From assembly GCF_003668555.1 (NCBI RefSeq), contig NZ_RCWN01000001.1:1970501-2034500 (forward strand): 64,000 nt of DNA. Reading direction: 5' to 3'. The notes under the pieces were generated by a model. It searched no databases and had not been told where the DNA came from. It saw only the letters and a list, made by a program, of their open reading frames with translations. The translations under genes were made by a program, and so were the position numbers. The DNA is from Notoacmeibacter ruber. Its GTDB lineage: Bacteria; Pseudomonadota; Alphaproteobacteria; Rhizobiales; Rhizobiaceae. How positions within the stretch are numbered: the first letter of the stretch is position 1; every line of letters starts with the position of its first letter. Positions 18,494-27,782 of this stretch are shown here, one piece after another.

Positions 18494-19800
18494 AAGATCT
18501 GACGCCAGAAAAATCGACGCTCGATCCGATCGAGACGGCTTCACGCGATGAGATTGCAGCCCTTCAGCTCAAGCGGCTGAAATGGTCCCTTGCCCACGCC
18601 TATGAGAATGTACCGCATTATCGGAAGGCGTTCGACGACGCCGGTGTTCACCCCGACGATTTGAAGGACCTCTCGGATCTGTCGAAGTTTCCCTTCACGG
18701 TGAAGGACGATCTGCGGAAGAACTATCCGTTCGGCATGTTTGCCGTGCCGCGCGATCAGGTCAATCGTATTCACGCATCGTCCGGCACCACCGGAAAGCC
18801 GACCGTGGTTGGCTACACTCGAAACGATCTGGATATGTGGGCCGATGTGGTGGCGCGTTCGCTACGCGCCTCGGGAACGCGTCCCGGTGACGTGGTCCAT
18901 GTCGCCTACGGATACGGGCTCTTCACAGGCGGTCTCGGCGCCCATGCCGGGGCGGAAAGGCTGGGCTGCACCGTCGTTCCGGTCTCGGGTGGCATGACGC
19001 CCCGGCAGGTTGCGCTCATCGAGGATTTCCAGGCGACAACAATTCTGGTGACCCCGTCCTACATGCTCAACATTCTGGAAGAGTACAACAAATGCGGACT
19101 GGATCCGCGACAGTCGCCGCTTCAGGTCGGCGTTTTCGGCGCGGAGCCGTGGACCAATGCGATGCGCACGCAGATCGAGGACGCCTTCGATATGCACGCC
19201 GTCGATATTTACGGTCTGTCGGAGGTCATCGGCCCGGGCGTAGCGAATGAATGCGTCGAGACGAAAGACGGTCTTCACATCTGGGAAGACCATTTCTATC
19301 CAGAGATCGTCGATCCAGAGACAGGCGAGGTTCTGCCGGACGGTGAAAAGGGCGAACTGGTCTTCACCTCGCTGACCAAGGAAGCTCTGCCGATCATCCG
19401 CTATCGCACGCGCGACCTAACCCGACTGCTGCCGGGCACGGTCCGCTCCATGAGGCGCATGGAAAAAGTTACGGGCCGCTCCGACGACATGATCATACTG
19501 CGTGGCGTCAATGTCTTCCCGACCCAGATCGAGGAGCAGCTACTGGCCGTGGCCGGCCTCGCCCCTCACTTCCAGCTCGAACTCTCCAACGATGGTCGAA
19601 TGGACGCGATGATGGTTCATGCCGAAACCATCGACGAGGGGACCAGCGCGGCGCACCGCGCGGCTCTGTCGGACATGCTTCGCTCACGCATCAAGGATGT
19701 GATTGGGATCAGCTGCACCGTCAGGGTCGACAGGGCGGGCAGCGTTGCCAGAAGCCAGGGGAAAGCTGCGCGGATCGTCGACAACCGGCAGAAGGGCTGA
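18490..19800 (+). CDS. paaK: Phenylacetate-CoA ligase
   Basis: PaaK activates phenylacetate to phenylacetyl-CoA with ATP, the entry step of the pathway. The 436-residue adenylate-forming enzyme has the P-loop-like IHASSGTTGKPTVVGYT at residues 94-110, FGAEPWT, IYGLSEVIGPGVANECVETKDGLHIWEDHF, the A8 region RTRDLTRLLPG, and GRSDDMIILRGVNVFPTQIEEQLL before the C-terminal subdomain. Length and motifs match PaaK fully. It is coupled to paaI and followed 32 nt later by the regulator. Confidence 0.96.
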   Translation: MKDLTPEKSTLDPIETASRDEIAALQLKRLKWSLAHAYENVPHYRKAFDDAGVHPDDLKDLSDLSKFPFTVKDDLRKNYPFGMFAVPRDQVNRIHASSGTTGKPTVVGYTRNDLDMWADVVARSLRASGTRPGDVVHVAYGYGLFTGGLGAHAGAERLGCTVVPVSGGMTPRQVALIEDFQATTILVTPSYMLNILEEYNKCGLDPRQSPLQVGVFGAEPWTNAMRTQIEDAFDMHAVDIYGLSEVIGPGVANECVETKDGLHIWEDHFYPEIVDPETGEVLPDGEKGELVFTSLTKEALPIIRYRTRDLTRLLPGTVRSMRRMEKVTGRSDDMIILRGVNVFPTQIEEQLLAVAGLAPHFQLELSNDGRMDAMMVHAETIDEGTSAAHRAALSDMLRSRIKDVIGISCTVRVDRAGSVARSQGKAARIVDNRQKG

Positions 19801-19831
19801 CTATCATCCCCTCGTCAGAAGGAAGCAGGCA

Positions 19832-20470
19832 ATGGCGCGAGCAAAAGCGGCCGATCATGAAGAAAAGCGGGCCGCGATCCTGCAGACGGCAGCATCGATT
19901 TTTGCGGAGAATGGCTACGACGCGGCCTCGATGCGTGATCTCGCCAGTGCGTGCGGCGTCAGCAAAGCGCTGATCTATCATTATTATCCGTCCAAGGAGA
20001 TGCTGCTCTCCGACGTGATCGGGGCCCATCTGGAGGCGCTCCTCTCCGCCATCGAGACGGTCCCCGCCGACGGCGACCCGGAACGGCGCTTGCGAATGGC
20101 GACATCGGCCATCCTGGACAATTACGATGAAGCCGACGCGGAGCATAAACTCCAGCTCAACGCCTTGTCGCGCCTGCCGGAAGACGAACAGAAGCATCTT
20201 CGCCAGTTGCAGCGCCAGATCGTGACGCGCATGGAGCAGGTCGTTCACGCGCTGGCCCCGGCCCGCCTTGATGACGAGCCGGCCCTTTTGCGCCCGCTGA
20301 CCATGAGCCTCTTCGGCATGCTGAACTGGTTCTATCTGTGGAAACGGGGCGGCGGCATTTCGAAAGAGGCTTATGCCGACATGGTGGCAGACCTCTTTAT
20401 TGGCGGCATGGAGCGAGCCATCCGCGAGGAGAGCACGGCAGACACCAGCGATAAAGTTCGAAACGCATGA
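19832..20470 (+). CDS. paaR: TetR family transcriptional regulator, probable phenylacetate repressor
   Basis: A 212-residue TetR protein with an N-terminal helix-turn-helix (AAILQTAASIFAENGYDAASMRDLASACGVSKALIYHYYPSKEMLL, residues about 15-60) and a divergent helical ligand domain. Position as the last gene of the paa transcript, and the palindrome at the cluster's divergent promoter, make it the likely local repressor, with phenylacetyl-CoA as the expected effector by analogy with PaaR. The ATG at 19832 follows a GGAAGCAGG site; earlier in-frame starts lie inside paaK. Confidence 0.85.
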   Translation: MARAKAADHEEKRAAILQTAASIFAENGYDAASMRDLASACGVSKALIYHYYPSKEMLLSDVIGAHLEALLSAIETVPADGDPERRLRMATSAILDNYDEADAEHKLQLNALSRLPEDEQKHLRQLQRQIVTRMEQVVHALAPARLDDEPALLRPLTMSLFGMLNWFYLWKRGGGISKEAYADMVADLFIGGMERAIREESTADTSDKVRNA

Positions 20471-20663
20471 TCGTGCGGTGGAACGCTAACCGTCATCGGT
20501 CCGCATATGCCTAAAATAAGTTCAGTGATTATTTTTTAGACAAGATGTCCGCTCTGCATGCAGCAGGGCACTTCGCGGTTCGGCCCGAGTGTCTTCGGCC
20601 TCGAACTTTTGAAGCCTTGTCCAAACACAATCTTTTCGCGTGCGCTCCTCCCTCGGGACAAGT

Positions 20664-20679
20664 TGGCACGAGTCCTGCA
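20664..20679 (+). promoter_or_regulatory. Sigma-54 promoter upstream of urtA
   Basis: TTGGCACG-agtc-CTGCA has the invariant GG and GC pairs exactly 10 nt apart (20665-20666 and 20677-20678) and matches the TGGCACG-N4-TTGCA consensus at all but one of the usual positions. It lies about 45 nt upstream of the urtA ATG. Sigma-54 with NtrC control is what is known for urea transport in many proteobacteria. I found no convincing NtrC dyad upstream. An AT-rich inverted repeat (AAAATAA/TTATTTT, about 20513-20535) lies between paaR and this promoter. Confidence 0.75.
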
Positions 20680-20721
20680 AAGCGGTTTTGGTGCAACCGC
20701 CCTCTGGAGGACATTCTGAAT

Positions 20722-22050
20722 ATGAACCGTTTCGCTCGCCAACTCGGCCTCATCGCGCTCGGAGCCACCCTGACCGCGACCACCGCAATGACCGGCGCGA
20801 AGGCGCAGGACGATACGATCAAGGTCGGTATTCTGCATTCGCTCTCCGGCACCATGGCCATTTCGGAAACGACCCTTAAAGACGCCATGCTCATGCTGAT
20901 CGAAGAGCAGAACGAAAAGGGCGGCGTCCTCGGCAAGAAGCTGGAAGCCGTGGTCGTCGATCCGGCTTCCGATTGGCCGCTCTTCGCAGAAAAGGCGCGT
21001 CAGTTGATCGAGCAGGACAAGGTCGCCGCCGTCTTCGGTTGCTGGACCTCCGTTTCACGCAAATCCGTGCTTCCCGTCTTCGCCGAACTCGACAATATTC
21101 TCTTTTATCCGGTCCAGTATGAAGGCGAGGAAAGCGAGAAGAACGTCTTCTACACCGGGGCCGCACCGAACCAGCAGGCGATCCCCGCGGTCGACTATCT
21201 GATGGAAGAGGAAGGCGTGGAACGCTGGGTCCTTGAAGGCACGGATTACGTCTACCCACGCACGACCAACAAGATCCTTGAGCAATACCTCAAGGATCAT
21301 GGCGTTGCGGCTGAAGACATCATCGTCAACTATACGCCCTTCGGCTTCTCCGACTGGCAGACCGAAGTCGCACGCATCAAGGATTTCGGCTCCGCCGGCA
21401 AGAAGACCGCCGTCGTTTCCACCATCAACGGCGACGCGAATGTTCCCTTCTACAAGGAACTGGCCAATCAGGGCATCGAGGCGCAGGATATTCCGGTCGT
21501 CGCCTTCTCGGTCGGCGAAGAGGAACTCGCCGGCATCGATACCGAGCCTCTGGTGGGGCACCTTGCGGCATGGAACTACTTCCAGAGTGTCGATACGCCG
21601 GAGAATGAGGCGTTCATCGAAAAATGGCATGAGTTCACCGGCAATGAAGACCGTGTGACGAACGACCCCATGGAAGCTCACTACATCGGCTTCAATATGT
21701 GGGTGAAAGCGGTCGAGAAGGCCGGCACCACCGATCCGGATGCCGTGATCGATGCACTGCCAGGCATTGAAGTGCCGAACCTGACCGGGGGCACCGCGAC
21801 GATGCTGCCCAACCACCACATCACCAAGCCGGTGCTGATCGGTGAAATCCAGGATGACGGTCAGTTCGAAGTGGTTTCCGAGACCGATGAGCTTGTGCCC
21901 GGCGATGCCTGGTCCGACTTCCTGCCGGAAAGCAAGAAGCTTGAGGCCGACTGGGTCGATCTGAAATGCGGCAATTACGATACCGAGGCGGAGAACTGCC
22001 TTGGCGAAACCGCAATGGCAGACACCGAGGAAGAAACAGAAGCCAACTAG
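20722..22050 (+). CDS. urtA: Urea ABC transporter substrate-binding protein
   Basis: UrtA is the periplasmic urea-binding protein of the five-gene high-affinity uptake system. A Sec signal peptide covers residues 1 to about 28 (ending TGAKAQD). The mature part opens with DTIKVGILHSLSGTMAISETTLKDA and has FGCWTSVSRKSVLPVF, PVQYEGEESEKNVFYTGAAPNQQ, EGTDYVYPRTTN and DPMEAHYIGFNMW, which are characteristic UrtA stretches. The C-terminus is an acidic tail. The ATG at 20722 follows GGAGG and precedes the signal peptide; upstream starts of the frame are unlikely. It is transcribed from the sigma-54 promoter and separated from urtB by a hairpin. Confidence 0.95.
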   Translation: MNRFARQLGLIALGATLTATTAMTGAKAQDDTIKVGILHSLSGTMAISETTLKDAMLMLIEEQNEKGGVLGKKLEAVVVDPASDWPLFAEKARQLIEQDKVAAVFGCWTSVSRKSVLPVFAELDNILFYPVQYEGEESEKNVFYTGAAPNQQAIPAVDYLMEEEGVERWVLEGTDYVYPRTTNKILEQYLKDHGVAAEDIIVNYTPFGFSDWQTEVARIKDFGSAGKKTAVVSTINGDANVPFYKELANQGIEAQDIPVVAFSVGEEELAGIDTEPLVGHLAAWNYFQSVDTPENEAFIEKWHEFTGNEDRVTNDPMEAHYIGFNMWVKAVEKAGTTDPDAVIDALPGIEVPNLTGGTATMLPNHHITKPVLIGEIQDDGQFEVVSETDELVPGDAWSDFLPESKKLEADWVDLKCGNYDTEAENCLGETAMADTEEETEAN

Positions 22051-22103
22051 GACGGCCTCCGCGACCGCTTCGGGACCGCTCGCAGGACCCGAAGCCAACT
22101 TTT

Positions 22104-22153
22104 GGCCGGCAGGACAACGGCTTTCCTCCCATCCGGTCTTGCCGGCCCTTTTT
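22104..22153 (+). terminator. Intrinsic terminator/attenuator between urtA and urtB
   Basis: A 12-bp stem (GGCCGGCAGGAC / GTCTTGCCGGCC with one G-U pair) with a 20-nt loop is followed by CTTTTT. It would end part of the transcripts after urtA, giving the binding protein in excess over the membrane and ATPase subunits, a common arrangement in ABC uptake operons. Confidence 0.7.
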
Positions 22154-22172
22154 CCAAATACACAGGCGGAGC

Positions 22173-23801
22173 ATGACGCTCATTCGGACGATTTTCGCAG
22201 CCTTTTTTCTTTTTTTGGCGGCGCTGCCCCTTCAGATGGCAAGCGCTCAGGACGATGATACCGCCCTGCGTCAGGCGATCGCAGGGCTCGGCGCGGAAAA
22301 AGGTTATTCCAAGCTCCGCGAAGCAATCGCCGTTGTCGTCGAAACCGGCGATCCGCGCGGCGCAAGGGTGTTGAACGCATTGTCGGAAGGCGACGTCTAC
22401 CGCCATCAGGATCAGGATGAAGTATTTATTGTTGCGGGACGCGGCAAGGAATTGACGCTGCTCGACCCGGTTACGGGCGAGAAGGTGGGAACGGCTGCCA
22501 AAGGCGCTTTGAAAAAGGTGCGGGTGAACAATTCCGTACGCCGGACCGTCGACGAGGCGGTCGGCGCGCTGACATTGGCCGCAAAAGACCCCCATGTTCG
22601 CATCTCCGCCGCCCGGACCCTGATCGAAAATCCCGATCCGGACAGCATCGAGATCATCGACGAGGCGCTGCAGGACGAAGACGACAGCGCAGTCATCGCA
22701 GTACTTGAACAGGCCCGTGCAGCCGCGATCCTCTTTTCTGACCAGCCGGATGAGGAGCGCATCGCCGCTCTCGACAAGGTCAGAGAAATCGGCGGCCAGG
22801 AGGCGCTCAGCCTGCTCGTGCGCGCCCGTTCCGCCACGCAGGGTGAATTGCGGGATGCAACAGACCGGGCGATCGCTTCGGTCCGGCGCAATCTGCAATA
22901 TTGGAGCGTCGGCCAGAATGTCTGGTACGGGATTTCGCTCGGCTCCGTCCTGCTTCTTGCAGCAATCGGATTGGCGATCACCTTCGGCGTTATGGGTGTC
23001 ATCAACATGGCCCATGGCGAGATGGTGATGCTCGGCGCCTACACCACGTTCATGGTGCAGGAGGTCATGCGGACAAGCTTTCCGGGCCTCCTGGACTGGT
23101 CGCTCCTCATCGCATTGCCCCTCGCCTTTCTGGTGGCAGGCGCGGTGGGGTTCGTCCTGGAACGAAGCGTGATCCGCTTTCTCTATGGCAGACCGCTGGA
23201 AACGCTTCTTGCGACCTGGGGCGTCAGCCTGATCCTGCAGCAGGCCGTCCGAACGATTTTCGGACCCACCAACCGCGAGGTGTCCAACCCGTCCTTCATG
23301 AGCGGCGCGTTTCGACTGGGCGAACTGTCGATCACCTGGAACAGGCTCTGGATCGTGGTGTTTGCACTGGTTGTCTTTGCCGTCCTTCTCTACGCGATCA
23401 ACCGCACCTCGCTTGGTCTCAGAATGCGGGCCGTCACGCAAAACCGCCGCATGGCGGCTGCAATGGGCATTCGTACACCCTGGGTCGATGCGCTGACCTT
23501 CGCTCTCGGATCAGGCATTGCAGGCATTGCCGGAATGGCGCTTAGCCAGATCGACAATGTCTCTCCCAATCTCGGCCAAGGCTACATTATCGACAGCTTC
23601 ATGGTCGTCGTCTTCGGCGGGGTCGGCAATCTCTGGGGGACCCTGATCGCGGCACTGAGCCTCGGCGTGGCCAACAAGTTCCTCGAGCCGTTTGCCGGCG
23701 CGGTGCTGGCCAAGATTTTCGTGCTCGTCTTCATTATCCTGTTCATCCAGAAGCGGCCCCGCGGCCTGTTCGCCCTCAAGGGCCGGGCGGTGGAAGCATG
23801 A
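22173..23801 (+). CDS. urtB: Urea ABC transporter permease
   Basis: UrtB is one of the two membrane permeases of the urea importer. The 542-residue protein has a signal-like N-terminus (residues 1-25) and a helical, HEAT-like soluble domain of about 210 residues probably facing the periplasm. Then follows a LivH-type permease domain with VMGVINMAHGEMVMLGAY, FGPTNREVSNPSFMSG and GIAGMALSQIDNVSPNLGQGYIIDSFMVVVFGGVGNLWGT. The long N-terminal domain is usual for UrtB but absent from LivH. The ATG at 22173 follows GGCGGAG. It overlaps urtC by 4 nt. Confidence 0.94.
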   Translation: MTLIRTIFAAFFLFLAALPLQMASAQDDDTALRQAIAGLGAEKGYSKLREAIAVVVETGDPRGARVLNALSEGDVYRHQDQDEVFIVAGRGKELTLLDPVTGEKVGTAAKGALKKVRVNNSVRRTVDEAVGALTLAAKDPHVRISAARTLIENPDPDSIEIIDEALQDEDDSAVIAVLEQARAAAILFSDQPDEERIAALDKVREIGGQEALSLLVRARSATQGELRDATDRAIASVRRNLQYWSVGQNVWYGISLGSVLLLAAIGLAITFGVMGVINMAHGEMVMLGAYTTFMVQEVMRTSFPGLLDWSLLIALPLAFLVAGAVGFVLERSVIRFLYGRPLETLLATWGVSLILQQAVRTIFGPTNREVSNPSFMSGAFRLGELSITWNRLWIVVFALVVFAVLLYAINRTSLGLRMRAVTQNRRMAAAMGIRTPWVDALTFALGSGIAGIAGMALSQIDNVSPNLGQGYIIDSFMVVVFGGVGNLWGTLIAALSLGVANKFLEPFAGAVLAKIFVLVFIILFIQKRPRGLFALKGRAVEA

Positions 23802-24970
23802 TCGTCGGCCATCTGCTTCGCGGCGGTCTGAACCGCTGGATCGTCCTGTCGCTGGCCGTCATCCTCGCGATCGGGATCGCCGTGCCGGCCGCCAATCTTT
23901 TCTTGCCCGCGGCGCATCCGCTCCACGTGCCGACCTATATCGTCGCCCTGTTCGGCAAATATCTCTGCTACGCGCTGCTGGCGCTCAGTCTCGATCTGGT
24001 CTGGGGCTATGTGGGCATCCTGTCTCTCGGCCATGGCGCGTTCTTCGCACTCGGCGGCTACGCGATGGGCATGTATCTGATGCGTCAGATCGGCGCGCGC
24101 GGCGTTTATGGCGATCCAGTCCTGCCGGACTTCATGGTGTTCCTCAACTGGAAGGAGCTGCCCTGGTTCTGGTACGGCTTCGACCAGTTCTGGTTTGCCG
24201 CCTTGATGGTGATGGTCGTGCCGGGCCTGCTGGCCTTCGTCTTCGGCTGGTTCGCTTTCCGCAGCCGCGTGACGGGCGTCTATCTCTCGATCATCACGCA
24301 GGCCATGACCTATGCGCTTATGCTCGCCTTCTTCCGCAACAATATGGGCTTTGGCGGCAATAACGGGTTGACCGACTTCAAGGATATTCTCGGCTTCTCT
24401 GTCCAGGCGGGCTCGACGCGCGGCGCTCTCTTTTTCGCTTCGGCGCTGGCGCTGGCGCTCGGCGTCCTGTTCGTCGCCGCGCTTGGCGCGAGCCGCTACG
24501 GCAAGCTGATGGTGGCCGTGCGTGACGCCGAGGCGCGGACACGCTTCATCGGTTACCGCCCCGAATATGTGAAGCTCTTCGCCTTCGTCGCGTCAGCCGT
24601 GATGGCGGGCATTGCGGGGGCGCTTTACGTTCCGCAGGTTGGTATCATCAACCCCGGCGAATTCGCGCCCGCAAACTCCATCGAGATCGTCGTATGGACG
24701 GCCGTGGGCGGTCGCGGGACCATCATTGGCCCGATCATCGGCGCCATTCTCGTCAATGCGGGGAAAAGCTGGCTGACCGGCTTCGCGCCGGAGTTCTGGC
24801 TGTTCGCGCTGGGTGGTCTTTTCGTCGCCGTGACGCTCTTTCTACCCAAAGGAATTGTCGGCACGGCCATGGACGGCTGGGGCGGCTTCAGAAGGCTGCG
24901 AGCCGCCAGGCATGAGGAAGCCGGTCAGAGCGATGCAGCCGCCGGCCCGCAACCGGAGGCAGCGCAATGA
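23798..24970 (+). CDS. urtC: Urea ABC transporter permease
   Basis: UrtC is the second, LivM-type permease of the urea importer. In its 390 residues it has about ten membrane segments, DLVWGYVGILSLGHGAFFALGGYAMGMYLM, a periplasmic loop, FFRNNMGFGGNNGLTDFKDILGF, and AGIAGALYVPQVGIINPGEFAPANSIEIVVWTAVGGRGTIIGP near the C-terminus, all family hallmarks. It is translationally coupled to urtB and urtD by ATGA overlaps. Confidence 0.94.
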   Translation: MIVGHLLRGGLNRWIVLSLAVILAIGIAVPAANLFLPAAHPLHVPTYIVALFGKYLCYALLALSLDLVWGYVGILSLGHGAFFALGGYAMGMYLMRQIGARGVYGDPVLPDFMVFLNWKELPWFWYGFDQFWFAALMVMVVPGLLAFVFGWFAFRSRVTGVYLSIITQAMTYALMLAFFRNNMGFGGNNGLTDFKDILGFSVQAGSTRGALFFASALALALGVLFVAALGASRYGKLMVAVRDAEARTRFIGYRPEYVKLFAFVASAVMAGIAGALYVPQVGIINPGEFAPANSIEIVVWTAVGGRGTIIGPIIGAILVNAGKSWLTGFAPEFWLFALGGLFVAVTLFLPKGIVGTAMDGWGGFRRLRAARHEEAGQSDAAAGPQPEAAQ

Positions 24971-25800
24971 GCGATGCAGCGATCGTCGAAGAGCGGCCTC
25001 TAATGGAAAAGGCCCCGCAACATGCCGTCGGCAGCGAAGCCGAGACGAAGGAAAGCCTGCGCAAGGAAACCATACTCTATCTCGACGGCGTCTCGGTTTC
25101 CTTCGATGGCTTCAAGGCAATCAACAATCTCTCCTTTCTTCTGCAAAAGGGCGAGATGCGCGCCATCATCGGACCGAACGGCGCCGGCAAAACGACCATG
25201 ATGGATATCATCACCGGCAAGACCCGCCCGGACGAAGGCGAGGTCTTTTTCGATGGCGATATCGACCTGACGAAGCACGACGAACCTGCCATCGCCACAA
25301 TGGGAATCGGCCGGAAGTTCCAGAAACCCACCGTCTTCGAAGGGCACACCGTCGAGGATAATCTGGCGCTCGCGCTGTCCGGATCACGATCGATTTTCGC
25401 GTCCATCTTCCATCATCGCGACGAGGAAGAAGAGGCTCGGATCACCGGCATTCTTGAAACGATACGGCTTTACCCGCTCAGAGAAACCAGTGCCGCCAAC
25501 CTCTCGCACGGCCAGAAACAGTGGCTGGAAATTGGCATGTTGCTGGCGCAGGACCCGAAGGTTCTGCTCGTCGATGAGCCGGTTGCCGGCATGACGGATG
25601 CCGAAACGGAGGAAACGGCCCGGCTATTGCGCGACATCGCCCGCGACCATTCGGTGGTCGTCGTCGAGCACGATATGGGCTTTGTCCGTGATCTCGGCGT
25701 CAAGGTGACCTGCCTGCATGAAGGCTCAGTGCTTTCAGAGGGATCGATCGACCACGTATCCAGCGACCCGAAGGTCGTTGAAGTCTATCTGGGGCGCTAG
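24967..25800 (+). CDS. urtD: Urea ABC transporter ATP-binding protein
   Basis: UrtD is the LivG-like ATPase of the urea importer. After a 35-residue acidic N-terminal extension it shows Walker A GPNGAGKTT (near residue 72), the LivG-type GIGRKFQKPTVFEGHTVEDNLALAL stretch, signature LSHGQKQWLEIGMLLAQDP, and Walker B VLLVDEPVAGMTDAE. The D/H loops are VVVEHDMGFVRDLG. It has 277 residues and overlaps urtC by 4 nt. Confidence 0.94.
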   Translation: MSDAAIVEERPLMEKAPQHAVGSEAETKESLRKETILYLDGVSVSFDGFKAINNLSFLLQKGEMRAIIGPNGAGKTTMMDIITGKTRPDEGEVFFDGDIDLTKHDEPAIATMGIGRKFQKPTVFEGHTVEDNLALALSGSRSIFASIFHHRDEEEEARITGILETIRLYPLRETSAANLSHGQKQWLEIGMLLAQDPKVLLVDEPVAGMTDAETEETARLLRDIARDHSVVVVEHDMGFVRDLGVKVTCLHEGSVLSEGSIDHVSSDPKVVEVYLGR

Positions 25801-25802
25801 AC

Positions 25803-26498
25803 ATGCTGACAGTCGAAAACGCTCACCTCCATTATGGGGCGGCAGAGGCTTTGCGGGGCGTTTCTCTCGACGCGAGGCCGGGCGCGATCACCTGCGTTCT
25901 TGGCCGGAACGGCGTCGGCAAGACATCGCTCATGCGAGCCATCGTCGGCCATCACCCTCTGACGTCGGGCACCATCGCCCTGGACGGGCAAACCTTCGGC
26001 AGAAAGCCCGCCTATGACCGGGCACGCGCTGGCATCGGTTTCGTGCCGCAAGGCCGCGAAATCTTTCCGCTGCTGACCGTTCGGGAAAATCTGGAGACCG
26101 GCTATTCGGGTCTGGCGCGGTCGGACCGCTCCATTCCGGATTATGTCTTCGACCTGTTTCCGGTCCTGAAAGACATGATGAACCGTCGTGGCGGCGATCT
26201 TTCCGGCGGCCAGCAGCAGCAACTCGCCATCGGCCGGGCGCTTGTGACACGGCCCAAGCTGCTCGCGCTCGACGAGCCGACGGAAGGCATCCAGCCCTCC
26301 ATCATCAAGGATATCGGCCGGGCGCTGACATTTCTCCGAGACGAATTCGGCATGGCTATCCTGCTGGTCGAGCAATATCTCGATTTCTGCCGCGAACTGG
26401 CCGACAGCATCACCATCCTCGACAGGGGGGAAGTCGTGCATCAGGGTGCTGCCGAAGATCTGGACCGTTCGGATGTCCGAGCGCACCTGACGGTCTGA
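25803..26498 (+). CDS. urtE: Urea ABC transporter ATP-binding protein
   Basis: UrtE is the LivF-like ATPase partner of UrtD. The 231-residue protein has Walker A GRNGVGKTS, the Q-loop region GIGFVPQGREIFPLLTVRENLETGY, signature LSGGQQQQLAIGRALVTRP and Walker B LLALDEPTEGIQPSI. It starts 2 nt after urtD. The 101 bp between urtE and ureD holds no terminator, so transcription probably runs into the urease genes; a TTGACC with a weak -10 there could be a minor internal promoter. Confidence 0.94.
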   Translation: MLTVENAHLHYGAAEALRGVSLDARPGAITCVLGRNGVGKTSLMRAIVGHHPLTSGTIALDGQTFGRKPAYDRARAGIGFVPQGREIFPLLTVRENLETGYSGLARSDRSIPDYVFDLFPVLKDMMNRRGGDLSGGQQQQLAIGRALVTRPKLLALDEPTEGIQPSIIKDIGRALTFLRDEFGMAILLVEQYLDFCRELADSITILDRGEVVHQGAAEDLDRSDVRAHLTV

Positions 26499-26599
26499 AC
26501 CATGAAAGTCTTTCGTCAGGAACCGTGTCCGCTTTGTCTTGACCCACAGCCGTCCGGATGCTGCCATACCGACCATCCGAACAACGGATCGTTTCGCTT

Positions 26600-27457
26600 A
26601 TGACCGCCCTGCCCATAGTGCAGCAATTCGACACAACGCAGCCGGTGGCCTCGCCCAGGATGCAGCGCAGTCGCGGTTGCGGGTGTATTGCGGCGAAAAG
26701 GGCCGGTTCTGGCGAGACGCGACTCGACACGCTCTTTCAGGAAGGCTCGGCGCGCATTCGCCTGCCCAAAAGCCATTCCGAAGGTCGGCTCGAAGCGGTT
26801 TTGCTGAATACGTCCGGCGGCATGACCGGTGGAGACCGGCTCGATTGGCGCGCCGACGCCGCCGCGAAGACACATTTGACACTCGCGAGCCAGACCGCCG
26901 AACGCCTTTACCGTTCCCCCGACGGCGTGGCGACGGTCGACGTCCGCCTGTCGGCATCAGAAGGCGCAGTGCTACATTGGCTGCCGCAGGAAACGATCAT
27001 GTTCGACGGCGGAGCGTTGCACCGAAAAATCACCGTCGATCTTGGAGCCGATGCCGAACTCCTGATTTGCGAACCGATCGTCTTTGGCCGGACAGCCATG
27101 GGCGAAACCGTACGGCACGGCACGTTGCGGGATGATTGGCGGATCCGCCGCGATGGGCATCTGGTCCACGCGGAAGCGTTTCTTATCCAAGGCGCCATCG
27201 ACGCACGCCTCACCCGGAAAAGCATCGCCGGCGGTTTGCGGGCAGCGGCCACCGCCATCCTTTTCAGCCATTGCGCGGAAGCCTTCCTGGAACGGGCGCG
27301 CGCCATCATCGGCGAAGCGGGTGGCGCATCCTTTTTCGACGGCAAGCTCGTCTGTCGGTTGCTGGCCCCCGATGCGCTGGCTCTTCGCCAAAAACTCATT
27401 CCCCTTCTTACGACCTTGCGCGGCGGCCATGCCCTGCCGCGCTGCTGGTCCTGCTGA
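26600..27457 (+). CDS. ureD: Urease accessory protein UreD
   Basis: UreD binds apo-urease and, with UreF and UreG, delivers nickel to the active site. Typical features are [98 protein letters not shown] and [11 protein letters not shown]. An earlier ATG at 26558 is possible; neither has a strong ribosome site, and I take 26600. Length is then 285 residues. It is the first of the urease genes, 14 nt before ureA. Confidence 0.92.
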   Translation: MTALPIVQQFDTTQPVASPRMQRSRGCGCIAAKRAGSGETRLDTLFQEGSARIRLPKSHSEGRLEAVLLNTSGGMTGGDRLDWRADAAAKTHLTLASQTAERLYRSPDGVATVDVRLSASEGAVLHWLPQETIMFDGGALHRKITVDLGADAELLICEPIVFGRTAMGETVRHGTLRDDWRIRRDGHLVHAEAFLIQGAIDARLTRKSIAGGLRAAATAILFSHCAEAFLERARAIIGEAGGASFFDGKLVCRLLAPDALALRQKLIPLLTTLRGGHALPRCWSC

Positions 27458-27471
27458 CAAACGAGGCGTTC

Positions 27472-27774
27472 ATGCTGCTCACTCCCCGCGAAAAGGACAA
27501 ACTGCTGATTTCGATGGCCGCCGAGGTTGCACGCAAACGCCTCGAACGTGGTGTGAAGCTCAACCACCCGGAGGCAGTGGCTTTGATTACGGATTTCGTG
27601 GTCGAGGGCGCGCGCGACGGGCGTTCCGTCGCAGATCTGATGGAAGCCGGCGCGACCGTCATCACACGCGATCAAGTTATGGAAGGCATTGCCGAGATGA
27701 TCCACGACATCCAGGTGGAGGCAACCTTTCCCGACGGCACGAAGTTGGTCACGGTGCACGAACCGATCCGTTAG
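27472..27774 (+). CDS. ureA: Urease gamma subunit
   Basis: The 100-residue gamma subunit is essentially canonical: it begins [20 protein letters not shown] and carries [44 protein letters not shown] and [24 protein letters not shown] segments. With UreB and UreC it forms the (abc)3 holoenzyme that hydrolyses urea to ammonia and carbamate. It is followed 8 nt later by a small proline-rich ORF rather than by ureB. Confidence 0.96.
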   Translation: MLLTPREKDKLLISMAAEVARKRLERGVKLNHPEAVALITDFVVEGARDGRSVADLMEAGATVITRDQVMEGIAEMIHDIQVEATFPDGTKLVTVHEPIR

Positions 27775-27782
27775 GAGACATC

